From an uncultured Eubacteriales bacterium (lineage in GTDB: Bacteria; Bacillota; Clostridia; Oscillospirales; Oscillospiraceae), in contig UQGJ01000001.1 in assembly GCA_900540545.1 (NCBI GenBank), forward strand, positions 1 to 64,000: a DNA stretch of 64,000 nucleotides, in the 5' to 3' direction. Every line of letters starts with the position of its first letter. Position 1 is the first letter of the stretch. The position numbers were made by a program, and so were the translations under genes. Of the stretch, positions 1 through 8,277 are shown piece by piece. The notes beneath the pieces are model-generated. The model did no database searches. It was not told where the DNA came from and worked only from the letters and a program-made list of their open reading frames with translations.

Positions 1-60
1 CTTTTAAAGACTCTCCCCCCCCCCCGTCCCCCGCTGTTCCTCCGGCTCATCCGCGCTCAC
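1..60 (-). CDS. Phage head-tail protein, N-terminus only (HK97 gp10-like?)
   Basis: The first 20 codons of a gene that continues off the left edge. It begins with GTG overlapping the TGA of the preceding gene (GTGA), so it is translationally coupled to the head-closure gene. Gene order (connector, closure protein, then this) predicts an HK97 gp10-type tail-completion protein, but too little is visible to confirm that. Codons 11-17 include an 11-base G run (plus-strand C at 15-25) encoding four glycines. Confidence 0.5.
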
Positions 61-641
61 AGGTCGTCTTTGCGTATGACTTCATACTCATTTTTATGGG
101 GGTCCAGCCTGTGCGCCGTCTGAACGGCAAACAATTCCCCCTCCACCCACACCACACCGCCCCTTCTCAACGCTATCGCCTTGGGGGTCACCAGTATATA
201 GCTGGTAATGTGGGTCGTCATCGGCTCCCGTTTTACGTGCTTTTCTGTCAATACCGCCCGCTCCTGCCCAACGTACTTCTCCGTCAGCACCCCCGGAAAC
301 ACCTTTCCCGGCGTCTCCAAATGCACATCCCCCCGGCACTCCACCGGGTCTACCAGCGCCGCCCGCCCGTCCAGCCAGCCGCGCCTCGTTTCGGTCAGGC
401 CGGTCAAAAACAGGTGCCGGCCCCGCCAGCGCAGGGCGTGGCCCAGGGTCAGCCCCTGGGCCCGCAGCACCAGGGTCACGTCCCTGGCCCCGATCCCCAC
501 CTTGGAGAAGAGGTTGGTCTTGTCCGTGACCTCCACCCCCGCCCAGGTCTCCCGCGCCGGCGTCCAGGCCCAGCCCGCCTCCGTCTCCGCCAGCTCCAAC
601 ACCTCCACCCGCTCCCGCAGGTCCGACGCGCCGTAGTCCAT
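57..641 (-). CDS. Phage head-closure (head-tail joining) protein
   Basis: A 194-residue protein in the head module, directly after the small connector gene. Residues 1-110 resemble the SPP1 gp16 / Phage_H_T_join family: an N-terminal DLRERVEVLE segment, a mid-region with WAGVEV, and the characteristic LRWRGRHLFLTGL strand near residues 70-83. These proteins close the portal vertex after DNA packaging and form the tail docking surface. The protein is longer than the usual ~110 residues, and its C-terminal 80 residues (MTTHITSYILVTPKAIAL...) look like an extra small domain of unknown role. Start is ATG, and the stop overlaps the next gene by GTGA. Confidence 0.7.
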   Translation of the reverse strand: MDYGASDLRERVEVLELAETEAGWAWTPARETWAGVEVTDKTNLFSKVGIGARDVTLVLRAQGLTLGHALRWRGRHLFLTGLTETRRGWLDGRAALVDPVECRGDVHLETPGKVFPGVLTEKYVGQERAVLTEKHVKREPMTTHITSYILVTPKAIALRRGGVVWVEGELFAVQTAHRLDPHKNEYEVIRKDDL

Positions 642-653
642 GCCGTCCCCTCC

Positions 654-938
654 TCACAGCAGATTCATCCTATGGGCCCCCAATATCTGGCTCACCACGG
701 GATTCTCCGCCACGACCGTCCCGGTAATGGCCGTGGTCCGCCGGTCGTAGAGGTCGGCGCAGACCGCCAGCGCCGCCATGGGCAGGTCGTCAAACTCATC
801 CGCCTGTTCTCTCGTCAGCCCGGTATAATCCAGCACGAACTCCACAGCGGCGGCCAGCACGGCAGGCAGCAGCGGGGCGTCCTCCGCCTCCCGCAGATAG
901 CCCGCCACGTCCGCCGCCGTTATCTCAGAGAGCTTCAC
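654..938 (-). CDS. Phage gp6-like head-tail connector
   Basis: A 94-residue mostly helical protein of the gp6/gp15 connector family (DNA-packaging adaptor), which forms a ring under the portal. The pattern is MKLSEI then a YLR helix, an AVEFVLDYTGL helix, and a LPMAALAVCADLYDRRT segment followed by NPVVSQILGAHRMNLL, the usual C-terminal signature. It sits 14 bases after the capsid gene, as expected for an HK97-type head operon. Confidence 0.75.
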   Translation of the reverse strand: MKLSEITAADVAGYLREAEDAPLLPAVLAAAVEFVLDYTGLTREQADEFDDLPMAALAVCADLYDRRTTAITGTVVAENPVVSQILGAHRMNLL

Positions 939-952
939 GGCCCCGCTCTCCC

Positions 953-2116
953 TTAGCCGCCGGAAGCGGCCTTCATAACCAGCTTGGCCACCATCTGTGT
1001 GTTCTCCACCTTAGCGTCCACCTCCATCCAGGCGATCACACCCACGGCGTGTTCGTCGGCGAACTTCTCCCGCAGCACCTGGACGCTGGGGTTCTCGGAG
1101 ACCTTCACCGCCAGGCACCGGGGGTCCAGGTAGTAGATGGCGGCCTTCCCGGCAGCCATGGCAGGCATGCTCTGAGACACATACACGTCATGGCCGAAGA
1201 GGCTGTACCCCCACTTGGCGGTGGCGTCCTTGTTCAGCAGGTAGTTGCCGTCGCCGTCCTTCAGTTTGCGGATGGCCTTCCGGGTGGTGCGGTTCATCAG
1301 CCAGATACACCCGCCCTGGAGCTGGTCCGGGACGCACTCCTGCAGGTCGATGAGCTCGTCCGCCGTCACTGTGGTGGCGCTGGCGGCGGTGACCCCGGCG
1401 TGTACGTCGGACAGGCCCGTCACCTTGCCGGCGGTGCCGTTGATCAGCTCGTTCTCGATCCACTCGGCCACCGCCTCGGCCATCTTCCGCACCACGTAGG
1501 ACACGATGTCGAAGCTGGCGTTGTTCACCAGGGAGACCGACACCTTGCACAGCGCGCCCGCCAGGAAGCCGCCCAGGGAAATGCTGGCGAACTTGCCGGA
1601 GGTGGAGGTCAGGGCGGTGAACTCCGTGGCGTAGGCCATGGTGATCTTCTGGGTGGTCTCGTCGTAGCGGGGGATGGTCAGGGTCCCGCCCACGTTGTAC
1701 CGGGTGGCCCGGGCGTACAGGGGGCTGATGTCCTTCACCATCTCAATGATCTTGTTGGCGATGGAGGTGGGGATCACCGCGCCGTTGTCCCCGGTGGTCA
1801 TGTTCACCGCCGCCCGGGTCTCCACATCGGGGGCCACGCCCCGGATGTAGCACTCAAAGGCCCGGGTCTCCAGCGCCTCCCGGTCCTCCGCCTGCCGGGC
1901 GGGGGCCATGGGCTCCAGGGCACGGGTCTCATCGGCCACCTTCAGCATGGCGTCGATGTTCTTCAACTCGGCCATCAGCGCGTCGTACTTGCCCTGCTCG
2001 TCCTGGTTGAAGGCCCGGGTCTCCGTCTCGCAGGCGTCCACCATCCCCTGGATCTCCTCCAGGATGGCGTTGCGGCGCTCCACGCGCCCCTTCTCGTTGA
2101 TCGTGATCTTAGGCAT
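953..2116 (-). CDS. HK97-family major capsid protein
   Basis: The 387-residue shell protein of the virion. Residues 1-100 are a charged coiled coil that matches the HK97 delta (scaffold) domain, removed by the prohead protease. The HK97 fold follows from about residue 105, with the typical TGDNGAVIPTSI entry, an ISPLYARATRYNV segment, an SLGGFLAGALCKVS stretch, and a C-terminal QVLREKF...VDAKVENTQMVAKLVMK end. The ATG is preceded by AAGGAGAG. Its start overlaps the protease stop by 8 bases, the classic protease-capsid arrangement. Confidence 0.92.
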   Translation of the reverse strand: MPKITINEKGRVERRNAILEEIQGMVDACETETRAFNQDEQGKYDALMAELKNIDAMLKVADETRALEPMAPARQAEDREALETRAFECYIRGVAPDVETRAAVNMTTGDNGAVIPTSIANKIIEMVKDISPLYARATRYNVGGTLTIPRYDETTQKITMAYATEFTALTSTSGKFASISLGGFLAGALCKVSVSLVNNASFDIVSYVVRKMAEAVAEWIENELINGTAGKVTGLSDVHAGVTAASATTVTADELIDLQECVPDQLQGGCIWLMNRTTRKAIRKLKDGDGNYLLNKDATAKWGYSLFGHDVYVSQSMPAMAAGKAAIYYLDPRCLAVKVSENPSVQVLREKFADEHAVGVIAWMEVDAKVENTQMVAKLVMKAASGG

Positions 2117-2744
2117 TGTGATCTCTCCTTTTCATTTTATAAAATTCAATGGTCTGACTCACCCGGCGCATAACGCTCTCCCCCTCCGGGTCCACGGTCT
2201 TTCTCGCGGTGTCCACGGTGGTGACCTCCTCCACCCGGTAGTCCGGCTCCTCCGCCTCCAGGTCCGCCCGGTACTCCACCAGCGTATCCCCGTCCTCCCG
2301 GGTCTCAATGCTGGTGGCGATGTAGGCCGGGGTCCTGTCCAGGATGGACACCTCCCGCAGCTCGATGTCGTTCAGGTATCTGCGCCGGGGGGACTCCCCC
2401 TCCCAGCGGTCTCCCCGGCTCACGAAGCCGAAGGACCAGCCCCGCAGCTCCTTGTTCCGGGCCTTCTCCGCCAGCTCCGCGTCCTGCACCACGGCGGAGG
2501 CGTACAGCCCCACGGCGTCCTCCTTCAGCGTCAGGGTGCCGTCTGCCGTGCTGCCCAGGGTGCGCTGGTGGTCGAAGCGCAGCTCCACGGCTTTCCCCGC
2601 CGCCAGCGCTTTCCCGAAGGTCCCCGGCGTCACCTGTTCGATGTACACCCCCTGCTTGTCCCGCAGGGGCCGGGAGTCCCGGCCGGGCACGTTGACGTAG
2701 CCCCGGATCTCCACGGTATCGTCCGCTCTTACCTCAATGTTCAA
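2109..2744 (-). CDS. HK97-family prohead protease
   Basis: A serine protease (peptidase U35/S78 type) that processes the capsid scaffold. I place the start at TTG 2744, because GGAGG lies just upstream and this TTG overlaps the portal TGA (TTGA); the protein is then 211 residues. Visible family marks are an IRGYVNVPGRDS beta start, the LRFDHQRTLGS segment carrying the catalytic His, and LRGWSFGFV with the catalytic Ser, followed by ELREVSILDRTPAY. The C-terminal 50 residues are acidic and variable. Confidence 0.88.
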   Translation of the reverse strand: MNIEVRADDTVEIRGYVNVPGRDSRPLRDKQGVYIEQVTPGTFGKALAAGKAVELRFDHQRTLGSTADGTLTLKEDAVGLYASAVVQDAELAEKARNKELRGWSFGFVSRGDRWEGESPRRRYLNDIELREVSILDRTPAYIATSIETREDGDTLVEYRADLEAEEPDYRVEEVTTVDTARKTVDPEGESVMRRVSQTIEFYKMKRRDHNA

Positions 2745-3964
2745 TTCCTTTCCTCCTTTCTCTGGCCCGGCTGTAAGCCGCCGGTGAGCTTGGCCAGCTT
2801 GTCCGTGTTGGGGGTGTAACACTGTTTGGTCTTGGGGTCGTACAGCACCGTGTCCAACCCCAGCTTGATGAAGTCCAGGCCCAGCGGGCTCATGTCCTCC
2901 CGGTATCGGATCTCGTCCATCTGCATGATCCCGTTGCGGGCCGCGATCTCATAGGACTGGTAGCGCTCCAGCATACTGCCCTGGAACAGCTCGTCCGTGT
3001 CGATGACGAAGTAGGTGTCCCGCTTCTCCTCCTCCAGCAGGCAGAAGCGGTTCAGCGCCGACTGCAGCGCCTTCACCACGGGCACGATCCCCTGGGCGGC
3101 GCTGAGCCGCCGGTCCTCCTCCGTAGCCCCGCCCTCAAAGAGCTTGGGCGCCAGGCAGAAGAGCTTGCACACCTCCCGCCCGTTGGCCAGCTTGTTCTCG
3201 TTGAGCTGGGCGTCCACCGCCGTCTGGCCCATGGCCTGGAACTCCACCCCGCCGTTGAGGACCACCAGCGACTCCGGGGAGGAGTTGGCGAACATGCGCC
3301 GCACGGCGGCCTTGACCTCCGCCAGCGCCTCCTTCCCCAGCTTCTTCTCCGACTTCAGAAAACCCCTTCTGGCCCCCGTCTTGACCAGATTGCGCTCATA
3401 CGCCAGCGCCTCCGCCATCACCGCGATGTGCTGGGGGGAGTCCGTCACCACACCGCGGCCTGTGGCCCCGTCCTCCGTGCTGCGCAGCACCCGCAGGATC
3501 TGCCAGTCCCGGTAGGTCTGTCCGTTCACCATAAAGTCCGCCCGCTTGAACACCGGGTCCACCCCAAGGGTCACGCTCACATTCCCCGGGGCCAGATAAT
3601 AGATTCCCTGGATCTGGTTCCCCGCCCAGTGGACGTAGCTGTACCCGCCCCCCGGCAGCAGGTAGTCCCGCACCAGGGCCTTCTTCCACTGGAAGGAATC
3701 CAGCAGGTCCCCCGTCTCGTCGTTCATCAGCCGCAGCCGGTAGTCCTCCGTCAGCTCCCGCACCGTGCCCCCCTCGTCCCGGTACAGCCGCACGGTAAGC
3801 CCCGCGATCACGCCGGAGATCAACTCCACGCACCCGGCGATGGACGGCACGTTCAGGGCGTCCCGCACCGTCACCACCCGGTCCGGCGTCAGCGCCGCCA
3901 GCTCCGGCGGCATGATCTCCTCTCCAAGCTCCCGCCGCTCCAGCAGCCGGTCCAGCAGTCCCAA
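2741..3964 (-). CDS. Phage portal protein (HK97 family)
   Basis: The dodecameric portal through which DNA enters the head. The likely start is TTG 3964, seven bases after AGGAGG, giving 407 residues starting GLLDRLLERR. Family features are the N-terminal ALNVPSIAGCVELISGVIAGL helix, YRLRLMNDETGDLLDSFQWKKALVRDYLLPGGGYSYV, and the SAAQGIVPVVKALQSALNRFCLL stem region. The C-terminus is rich in Lys and Arg. It lies between terminase and protease, and its stop overlaps the protease start. Confidence 0.9.
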   Translation of the reverse strand: MGLLDRLLERRELGEEIMPPELAALTPDRVVTVRDALNVPSIAGCVELISGVIAGLTVRLYRDEGGTVRELTEDYRLRLMNDETGDLLDSFQWKKALVRDYLLPGGGYSYVHWAGNQIQGIYYLAPGNVSVTLGVDPVFKRADFMVNGQTYRDWQILRVLRSTEDGATGRGVVTDSPQHIAVMAEALAYERNLVKTGARRGFLKSEKKLGKEALAEVKAAVRRMFANSSPESLVVLNGGVEFQAMGQTAVDAQLNENKLANGREVCKLFCLAPKLFEGGATEEDRRLSAAQGIVPVVKALQSALNRFCLLEEEKRDTYFVIDTDELFQGSMLERYQSYEIAARNGIMQMDEIRYREDMSPLGLDFIKLGLDTVLYDPKTKQCYTPNTDKLAKLTGGLQPGQRKEERN

Positions 3965-3975
3965 ACCATCACCTC

Positions 3976-5646
3976 CTATAATTCCTGGGCCCCCCAATTG
4001 TTCTCCGCGTCAAAGACGACCTCCTGCTGCAGCAGGTACACCGCGTTGATGAGGGCCACCACCATGTCCACTTTCCCCCTGGACTTCTTCTTGTTCACAT
4101 ATAGATTCCGATTGGTGTCCTCGGTACACCGGGCGTTCTGGAAGTTGATCTCCAAAAGCTGGTTCTCCTCATATTGGAACCGCCGCTCCAGGATCAGCTC
4201 CTTCAGCAGCTTGGTGGCCGGGTGCAGCGTGTCCGAGTGCTGGCGCACCACCACCGTGTCATAGCCCGCCCGCTCCCACTTCTGGGCCGAGGACATGGCG
4301 TTGGCCCGGTCGTAGGCGATCCCCGCCACCTCCACGCCGTAGGCGTCCTCCAGCCCCAGCACGAAGTCCTCGATCACGGCGTAGTCGATGATCTGGTCCC
4401 CGCAGGCCACGCACCGCATGGCCTCCACAAAGGCCCGGTAGTCCACCTTCTCCTCCTGGCTCTTCTCCTCCATCCGCCCCGCGGGAATGAACGCCATGAC
4501 CTGGGCCAGGACGGTCCCGTCCTCCTCCGCCACCATGGCGACCGAAGTGTTATCGTTGGAGATGGACAGGTCCGCCCCCAGCCACACGGTCCGCCCCGTC
4601 CAGTCGATGTGTTCCACCCGGCACCGCTGCAGCGCGTCCACCGGCACGTAGGTCTCCGTACCCATGCCGGAGTAGATGATATTGCAGTGCTTGGTCACGA
4701 AGTTCTCCCGCTTGCTGGGAAAGGCGATGGCGGCGGCGCGTTTCTTCCTCAGGTCCTCCATGATCTCCGGTACCTCCAGGGCCAGGGGGTTCCCCTGCTC
4801 CAGAATGCCGTCGTTTTTCATCCAGTTCTTCTTGTCGTCCGGCTCGTAGAGCAGGGCGAAGATGGTCTCGTCCCCATCCCCGTCCAGGGCCCGTTTGGCC
4901 ATGTCCACCTCGTCCTCGAAGGGGTTGTCGATCTTCGGGTACTTGGTGGAGATGATACACCCCAGCTTGTTGAGGATGGTGAGCTGGCCCGAGCGCATGG
5001 CCTCCACCGCGTAGTTAGTGGGCAGGGCCCCCACCTCGTCGGCCAGGAACACGTTGGGCAGCTTGCCGTCCAGCCGGCTGGTGGAGTAGTTCAGCGGGAA
5101 GTATTGATTCTCCGTCAGCTTGCAGTAGATGTCGTCCCGGCGGAGCTTGAACTTGTCTTGCAGGGCCGGGGAGCTGGCAATGATCTCCCGGATGGCCGTC
5201 TGTACCTCCCGGGACAGCGACCCGTCCGGGGCTACGGAGTAGAACTTGGAAAAGGGCGGCTCCAGAAACAGCAGCAGAATGAAGATGACCGCCACCAGGA
5301 AGGTCTTGCCGTTCTTCCGGCAGATCTCCAGGATGGCGGTCTCATAGCGGCGGCGCTCCGGTTCCTCCCGGTAGACCACGCAGAGTACCGCGATGAGGAA
5401 CAGCCACTGGAACCCGGCCAGACAGTCCGACACGGGCGCGCCCCGCTTCAGGCCCTTTGGCATGACCATCAGCCCCAGCAGTCCACCCACCAACTCCACC
5501 CGGTCGTCGTCCACCCGGTATTTTTTGTCCCGCCCACCGGCCACCTTCAGGAAGCTCCGGCACTGCTTGACCACATACCGGGGGGCGTTCACCCGCTTCC
5601 CCACCGCCGCCCTGGCGTAGACCAGGCTGGGGTGCGTGTCAAGCAC
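3976..5646 (-). CDS. terL: Phage terminase large subunit
   Basis: The 556-residue packaging motor and nuclease. The N-terminal ATPase has the deviant Walker A RKNGKT near residue 112 and Walker B FLADE near residue 200. The C-terminal RNase H-like nuclease has LGADLSISNDNTS near residue 335, IDYAVIEDF near 400, and a late acidic residue set after YDRANAMSSAQKWERAGY. The family is Terminase_1 (YmfN-like), usual for HK97-type phages. GTG start; it overlaps terS by 8 bases. Confidence 0.93.
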   Translation of the reverse strand: MLDTHPSLVYARAAVGKRVNAPRYVVKQCRSFLKVAGGRDKKYRVDDDRVELVGGLLGLMVMPKGLKRGAPVSDCLAGFQWLFLIAVLCVVYREEPERRRYETAILEICRKNGKTFLVAVIFILLLFLEPPFSKFYSVAPDGSLSREVQTAIREIIASSPALQDKFKLRRDDIYCKLTENQYFPLNYSTSRLDGKLPNVFLADEVGALPTNYAVEAMRSGQLTILNKLGCIISTKYPKIDNPFEDEVDMAKRALDGDGDETIFALLYEPDDKKNWMKNDGILEQGNPLALEVPEIMEDLRKKRAAAIAFPSKRENFVTKHCNIIYSGMGTETYVPVDALQRCRVEHIDWTGRTVWLGADLSISNDNTSVAMVAEEDGTVLAQVMAFIPAGRMEEKSQEEKVDYRAFVEAMRCVACGDQIIDYAVIEDFVLGLEDAYGVEVAGIAYDRANAMSSAQKWERAGYDTVVVRQHSDTLHPATKLLKELILERRFQYEENQLLEINFQNARCTEDTNRNLYVNKKKSRGKVDMVVALINAVYLLQQEVVFDAENNWGAQEL

Positions 5647-6115
5647 TGCTGGTCCGGCCCTTCTTCCCCAGCAACTCCAGCACCGGGTCCGTCCGCTCCT
5701 TGGCCGCCGCTGCCGCCATCCCGCCCAGCTTGGCCCGGGCCTGGGGCGACAGGCTCAGCTCCCGCAGCCCCGTCTTGAAGTCGTCGGTATACTTGCCCTT
5801 GGCCGCCATCAGCTCCTTGTCACATAGCAGCAGCGGCTCATGGTTAATCTGCTTTTCGATGGACTCCAGCCGCTCCACGGCAATGGAGAACTGAGTCAGC
5901 ACAAACACGTCCACGTTCCCCAGCACGCTTCCGGCCTCCATCTCCGCCACCACGTAATCAAACACCGCCCGCTGCCGCTCGTTGAACCAGTTCGGGGCCA
6001 GGAGCCGGTCCGCCGCGCCCCGCAGGGTCTCCTCCGCCTCCAGCCTCGCCCGCCTGGCCTCTTTTCCGATCTTCCCGCTGCTCACCGCCGCCGCCTTCGC
6101 CGGCCTCCCGCCCAT
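5639..6115 (-). CDS. terS: Phage terminase small subunit, P27 family
   Basis: A 158-residue DNA-recognition subunit of the packaging enzyme. It has a basic N-terminus (GGRPAKAAAV), a helical centre, and the P27 family signature near the end, LSLSPQARAKLG, followed by an Ala-rich tail. It begins about 60 bases after the HNH gene and overlaps terL, forming the usual HNH-TerS-TerL packaging cassette. Confidence 0.9.
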   Translation of the reverse strand: MGGRPAKAAAVSSGKIGKEARRARLEAEETLRGAADRLLAPNWFNERQRAVFDYVVAEMEAGSVLGNVDVFVLTQFSIAVERLESIEKQINHEPLLLCDKELMAAKGKYTDDFKTGLRELSLSPQARAKLGGMAAAAAKERTDPVLELLGKKGRTSSA

Positions 6116-6175
6116 CGTCCCTCACTCCATTCTCCATTTCTGGCATTTTCCGCCTTCGTTTGAGCCTGTGTGGTC

Positions 6176-6577
6176 TTACGCACTTCCATCTCGGGGGTGG
6201 GTCTCCCCCGGGGGGTACCCCGTCAACTCGTGCAACAGCTCTCGTGCGTACAACCCACGCTCCGCTTCCTCGTGGTGCTTATCGCATAGCGTGATTAGAT
6301 TGCCTTCCTCCAGCCGCAAGTCCCAACGCTCCACCAATGGCTCAATGTGGTGCACAGACAGCCTACCTGGGTTATACCGCCTTGGAGCCTGCTCCTGTTC
6401 ACACAGCCAACACCGATAACCGTCACGCTCCAGGATGTCCTCTCGCTTGTGGACCCACTGCGCTGTCTTGCGAAACCGGTCAATCCGCCCATCCCTGTGT
6501 TTCCCGCATACTGGTCTCTTCGGGCACTGATACCCGATTGGGTGCACATGCCCACAGTATTGGCAGCTCTTCCGCAC
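6176..6577 (-). CDS. Phage HNH endonuclease
   Basis: A 133-residue HNH nuclease that acts with terminase during packaging in cos-type phages. Structural cysteines lie at the N-terminus (CQYCGH and CPKRPVCGKH). The HNH core is CWLCEQE, then LSVHHIEPL (His-His), then LITLCDKHHEEAE. GTG start at 6577 after GGAGG. Position directly before terS is standard. Confidence 0.9.
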   Translation of the reverse strand: MRKSCQYCGHVHPIGYQCPKRPVCGKHRDGRIDRFRKTAQWVHKREDILERDGYRCWLCEQEQAPRRYNPGRLSVHHIEPLVERWDLRLEEGNLITLCDKHHEEAERGLYARELLHELTGYPPGETHPRDGSA

Positions 6578-6663
6578 CCCATCACCTCCAAGAAAAAGAG
6601 CCGCCCATCCCTGGACAGCCCCGTCTAAAACGTATAGAATAACCTCACAAGGAGGAATGTGCT

Positions 6664-6846
6664 ATGCCAATCAGTGACCAATTCAGTGGTTTGCCCATGG
6701 ACTCTCTTATCAGCGCTCCACTGAATGCCACCACCAAAGCCCAGGCTGAAGTCGCTAAAGCTGCCCTTGATTTTATCGGTGCTGTTGGCGCACCGACCTG
6801 TGCTGTTTCAGCGCCAGACAAAGAGCAAGTACCGCCGGAGGATTGA
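6664..6846 (+). CDS. Small DUF2589-like protein (phage accessory gene)
   Basis: A 60-residue protein with an AGGAGG site ahead of ATG. It lies on the opposite strand from the surrounding late genes. The FSGLPMDSLISAPLNATTKAQAEVAKAALDFI stretch matches my recollection of the N-terminus of DUF2589 proteins, which are usually ~190 residues, so this would be a short version. The stop codon sits inside the loop of a strong terminator. It is a moron-like gene; its function is unknown. Confidence 0.55.
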   Translation: MPISDQFSGLPMDSLISAPLNATTKAQAEVAKAALDFIGAVGAPTCAVSAPDKEQVPPED

Positions 6847-6872
6847 TTCCCCCGGCGGCTTTGTTTTCACAA
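6829..6872 (+). terminator. Rho-independent terminator after the DUF2589-like gene
   Basis: Stem CCGCCGG (6831-6837) with CCGGCGG (6852-6858), followed by CTTTGTTTT on the plus strand. The gene's TGA is in the loop, which makes a compact self-contained transcription unit. Confidence 0.8.
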
Positions 6873-7531
6873 CGATTCCTGGCCGAATCACCGCCCTCGT
6901 TTTGGCTACCCAACGCCTGGACACGTATCACTATCCGTTGGTCCGCGTTGCCACACCACGTCCATTCAGATTCTCGCCTCGCTACTCACGGTTCGCTGGG
7001 ACGGCCAGGAATCACCACGGAACTTTTCAGCCCTACGCCGCTGTGCCAGTCGTATCCGTTCTCTTTATATACCCGGTGCCAGGCTATCACAATTCAATTT
7101 CACCCCGCCGTGTTCACAGCGCGCGCAGGGAAGGCCCGTTTGCTTTCCGCCTGTGGTGCCATACATCTGGTGCCTCCGCCACCCTCATACAGACGGCGGA
7201 GACATATATCCCTCATCGGGCTATGTTGCAGGTTAACGGCTTATCCTGCAGGCCGTGGCGGTATACCCGCTGAATCATTCATTCGATTATACTCAATTAG
7301 TTAATCGGTCTCGTCTCTGATACGATTCATAGCTGCCTCCTTCGCCAAATGGCTCCGATAGGTCTTGTTAGTTTAATTTCTACCAACCCACCCTCGTCCT
7401 CATGCGGCTTGGGTGGTATATAGTCCCCGATATTACCGCCTCGGGGCCGGGCGGCAGGAGGAGGGCATGGCTTTCAGCCTTTGGCCTACTGCCACGATAA
7501 CAGTATAGACCCGATTTTTGGCTCTAGGGTA
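6873..7531 (-). ncRNA. Candidate large structured RNA of the prophage (ROOL/GOLLD-like class?)
   Basis: About 660 bases with no convincing gene between the ArpU-like regulator and the packaging genes. Read on the minus strand it is dense with local hairpins: CCCCGA/TCGGGG (7443-7422), CCACCC/GGGTGG (7417-7389), CGATTA/TAATCG (7308-7285), CTCCGCC/GGCGGAG (7202-7175), CAACGC/GCGTTG (6952-6911). A 12-base long-range stem pairs 7014-7003 with 6886-6875. Several further stems close only with G-U pairs on the minus strand, for example CCCTGC/GCGGGG near 7127-7105, which favours minus-strand transcription. Length and prophage setting fit the ROOL or GOLLD classes, but I cannot match a consensus here. 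Two or three tiny reading frames with ribosome sites are present (for example ATG at 7330 and ATG near 7167), none convincing. Confidence 0.5.
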
Positions 7532-7936
7532 TCAATCTAGCAACCCATAGAAGCTTGCCGTCAGCATGATGAACTCCCCATGCCATCGTTTTACCGTCGC
7601 CACCCCGCACGGCACCATCAGCGCCGCCCCCTCCAAGGTATGGCTCTTATCCCACAAGACCAGTCGTATCACCTTGAGCCTGTCCTGCCCATTGCGGTAT
7701 CTTTCCGTGATCTCTACCGCCCGTTGGACCGCCTCATACTCCCGCTGCTTCGTGCTGGGCAGCTCCCGGATCGCCAGGCTCTCCACCGCTCTTGCCGTGG
7801 TCCCTCCCCGTGGCATGCCAGAGTAATCCGCTACCATCGCCGGATAATGTAAGTCCGCATATTCTTCCCGCAGCGCCGGGTAGCGACGTATCATGCCCTT
7901 GACGTAGGGCCACCAATCGTATCTAGGTTTGCTCAC
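7532..7936 (-). CDS. ArpU/RinA-like phage late regulator (sigma-region-4-like HTH)
   Basis: A 134-residue protein starting at GTG 7936 after GGAGG. The WWPYVKGMIRRYP start and the central TKQREYEAVQRAVEITERYRNGQDRLKVIRLVLW, followed by an HTH-like LEGAALMVPCGVATVKRWHGEFI, are typical of the small sigma-region-4-like activators that sit just upstream of the packaging genes in Firmicute phages. The inferred role is switching on the late operon. The C-terminal HTH is visible; the assignment rests mainly on position and pattern. Confidence 0.6.
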   Translation of the reverse strand: MSKPRYDWWPYVKGMIRRYPALREEYADLHYPAMVADYSGMPRGGTTARAVESLAIRELPSTKQREYEAVQRAVEITERYRNGQDRLKVIRLVLWDKSHTLEGAALMVPCGVATVKRWHGEFIMLTASFYGLLD

Positions 7937-7951
7937 GTAGTACCTCCAGTG

Positions 7952-8023
7952 TCAAGGCTCGTCCTCCTCAGCCCCTAACAAGTCCATCCGCGCGCCGCAG
8001 TTGGGGCAATTGCAGCAAATCAT
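7952..8023 (-). CDS. 23-residue zinc-ribbon peptide
   Basis: A very short reading frame starting with an ATGA overlap with the upstream gene's stop. It encodes MICCNCPNCGARMDLL and an acidic tail, with a CNCPNC metal-binding knuckle. Coupled translation and the knuckle suggest a real phage micro-protein of unknown function, 15 bases before the ArpU-like gene. Confidence 0.45.
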   Translation of the reverse strand: MICCNCPNCGARMDLLGAEEDEP

Positions 8024-8274
8024 CCGCCGCCACCGCCCGTCGCGCCCAACGCCGCCACCGCCTTGTCACACATCCCCTCCTTCTCTGCCTTGACTAACTC
8101 AGCGGCGTGGACCAGCTCATCAGGGGTGAGGCCGCTGTCCTCAAAGAGGCTTTCCCATGCAGCGAGGCGCAGAAAGCGTTCTTCTGGGATATTGCGAGGA
8201 TAGCCCTGCTGGAGGCGCGTGTTATAGGCTTTCTGCTGGACTTCCGCCTCCTTGCGGTTCGTCAATCTCTCCAT
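8020..8274 (-). CDS. Hypothetical phage protein, 84 residues
   Basis: ATG at 8274 after AGGAGG; the stop of the previous gene lies inside that ribosome site. The protein is mostly helical and charged (MERLTNRKEAEVQQKAYNTRL...) and ends in a Gly5 tail. I do not recognise a domain. It belongs to the run of overlapping small early genes. Confidence 0.65.
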   Translation of the reverse strand: MERLTNRKEAEVQQKAYNTRLQQGYPRNIPEERFLRLAAWESLFEDSGLTPDELVHAAELVKAEKEGMCDKAVAALGATGGGGG

Positions 8275-8277
8275 CGT

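Noticed and set aside
6725..7304. Long plus-strand reading frames across the gap
   Set aside because: Composition and lack of ribosome sites do not look coding, and the region is better explained by RNA secondary structure.
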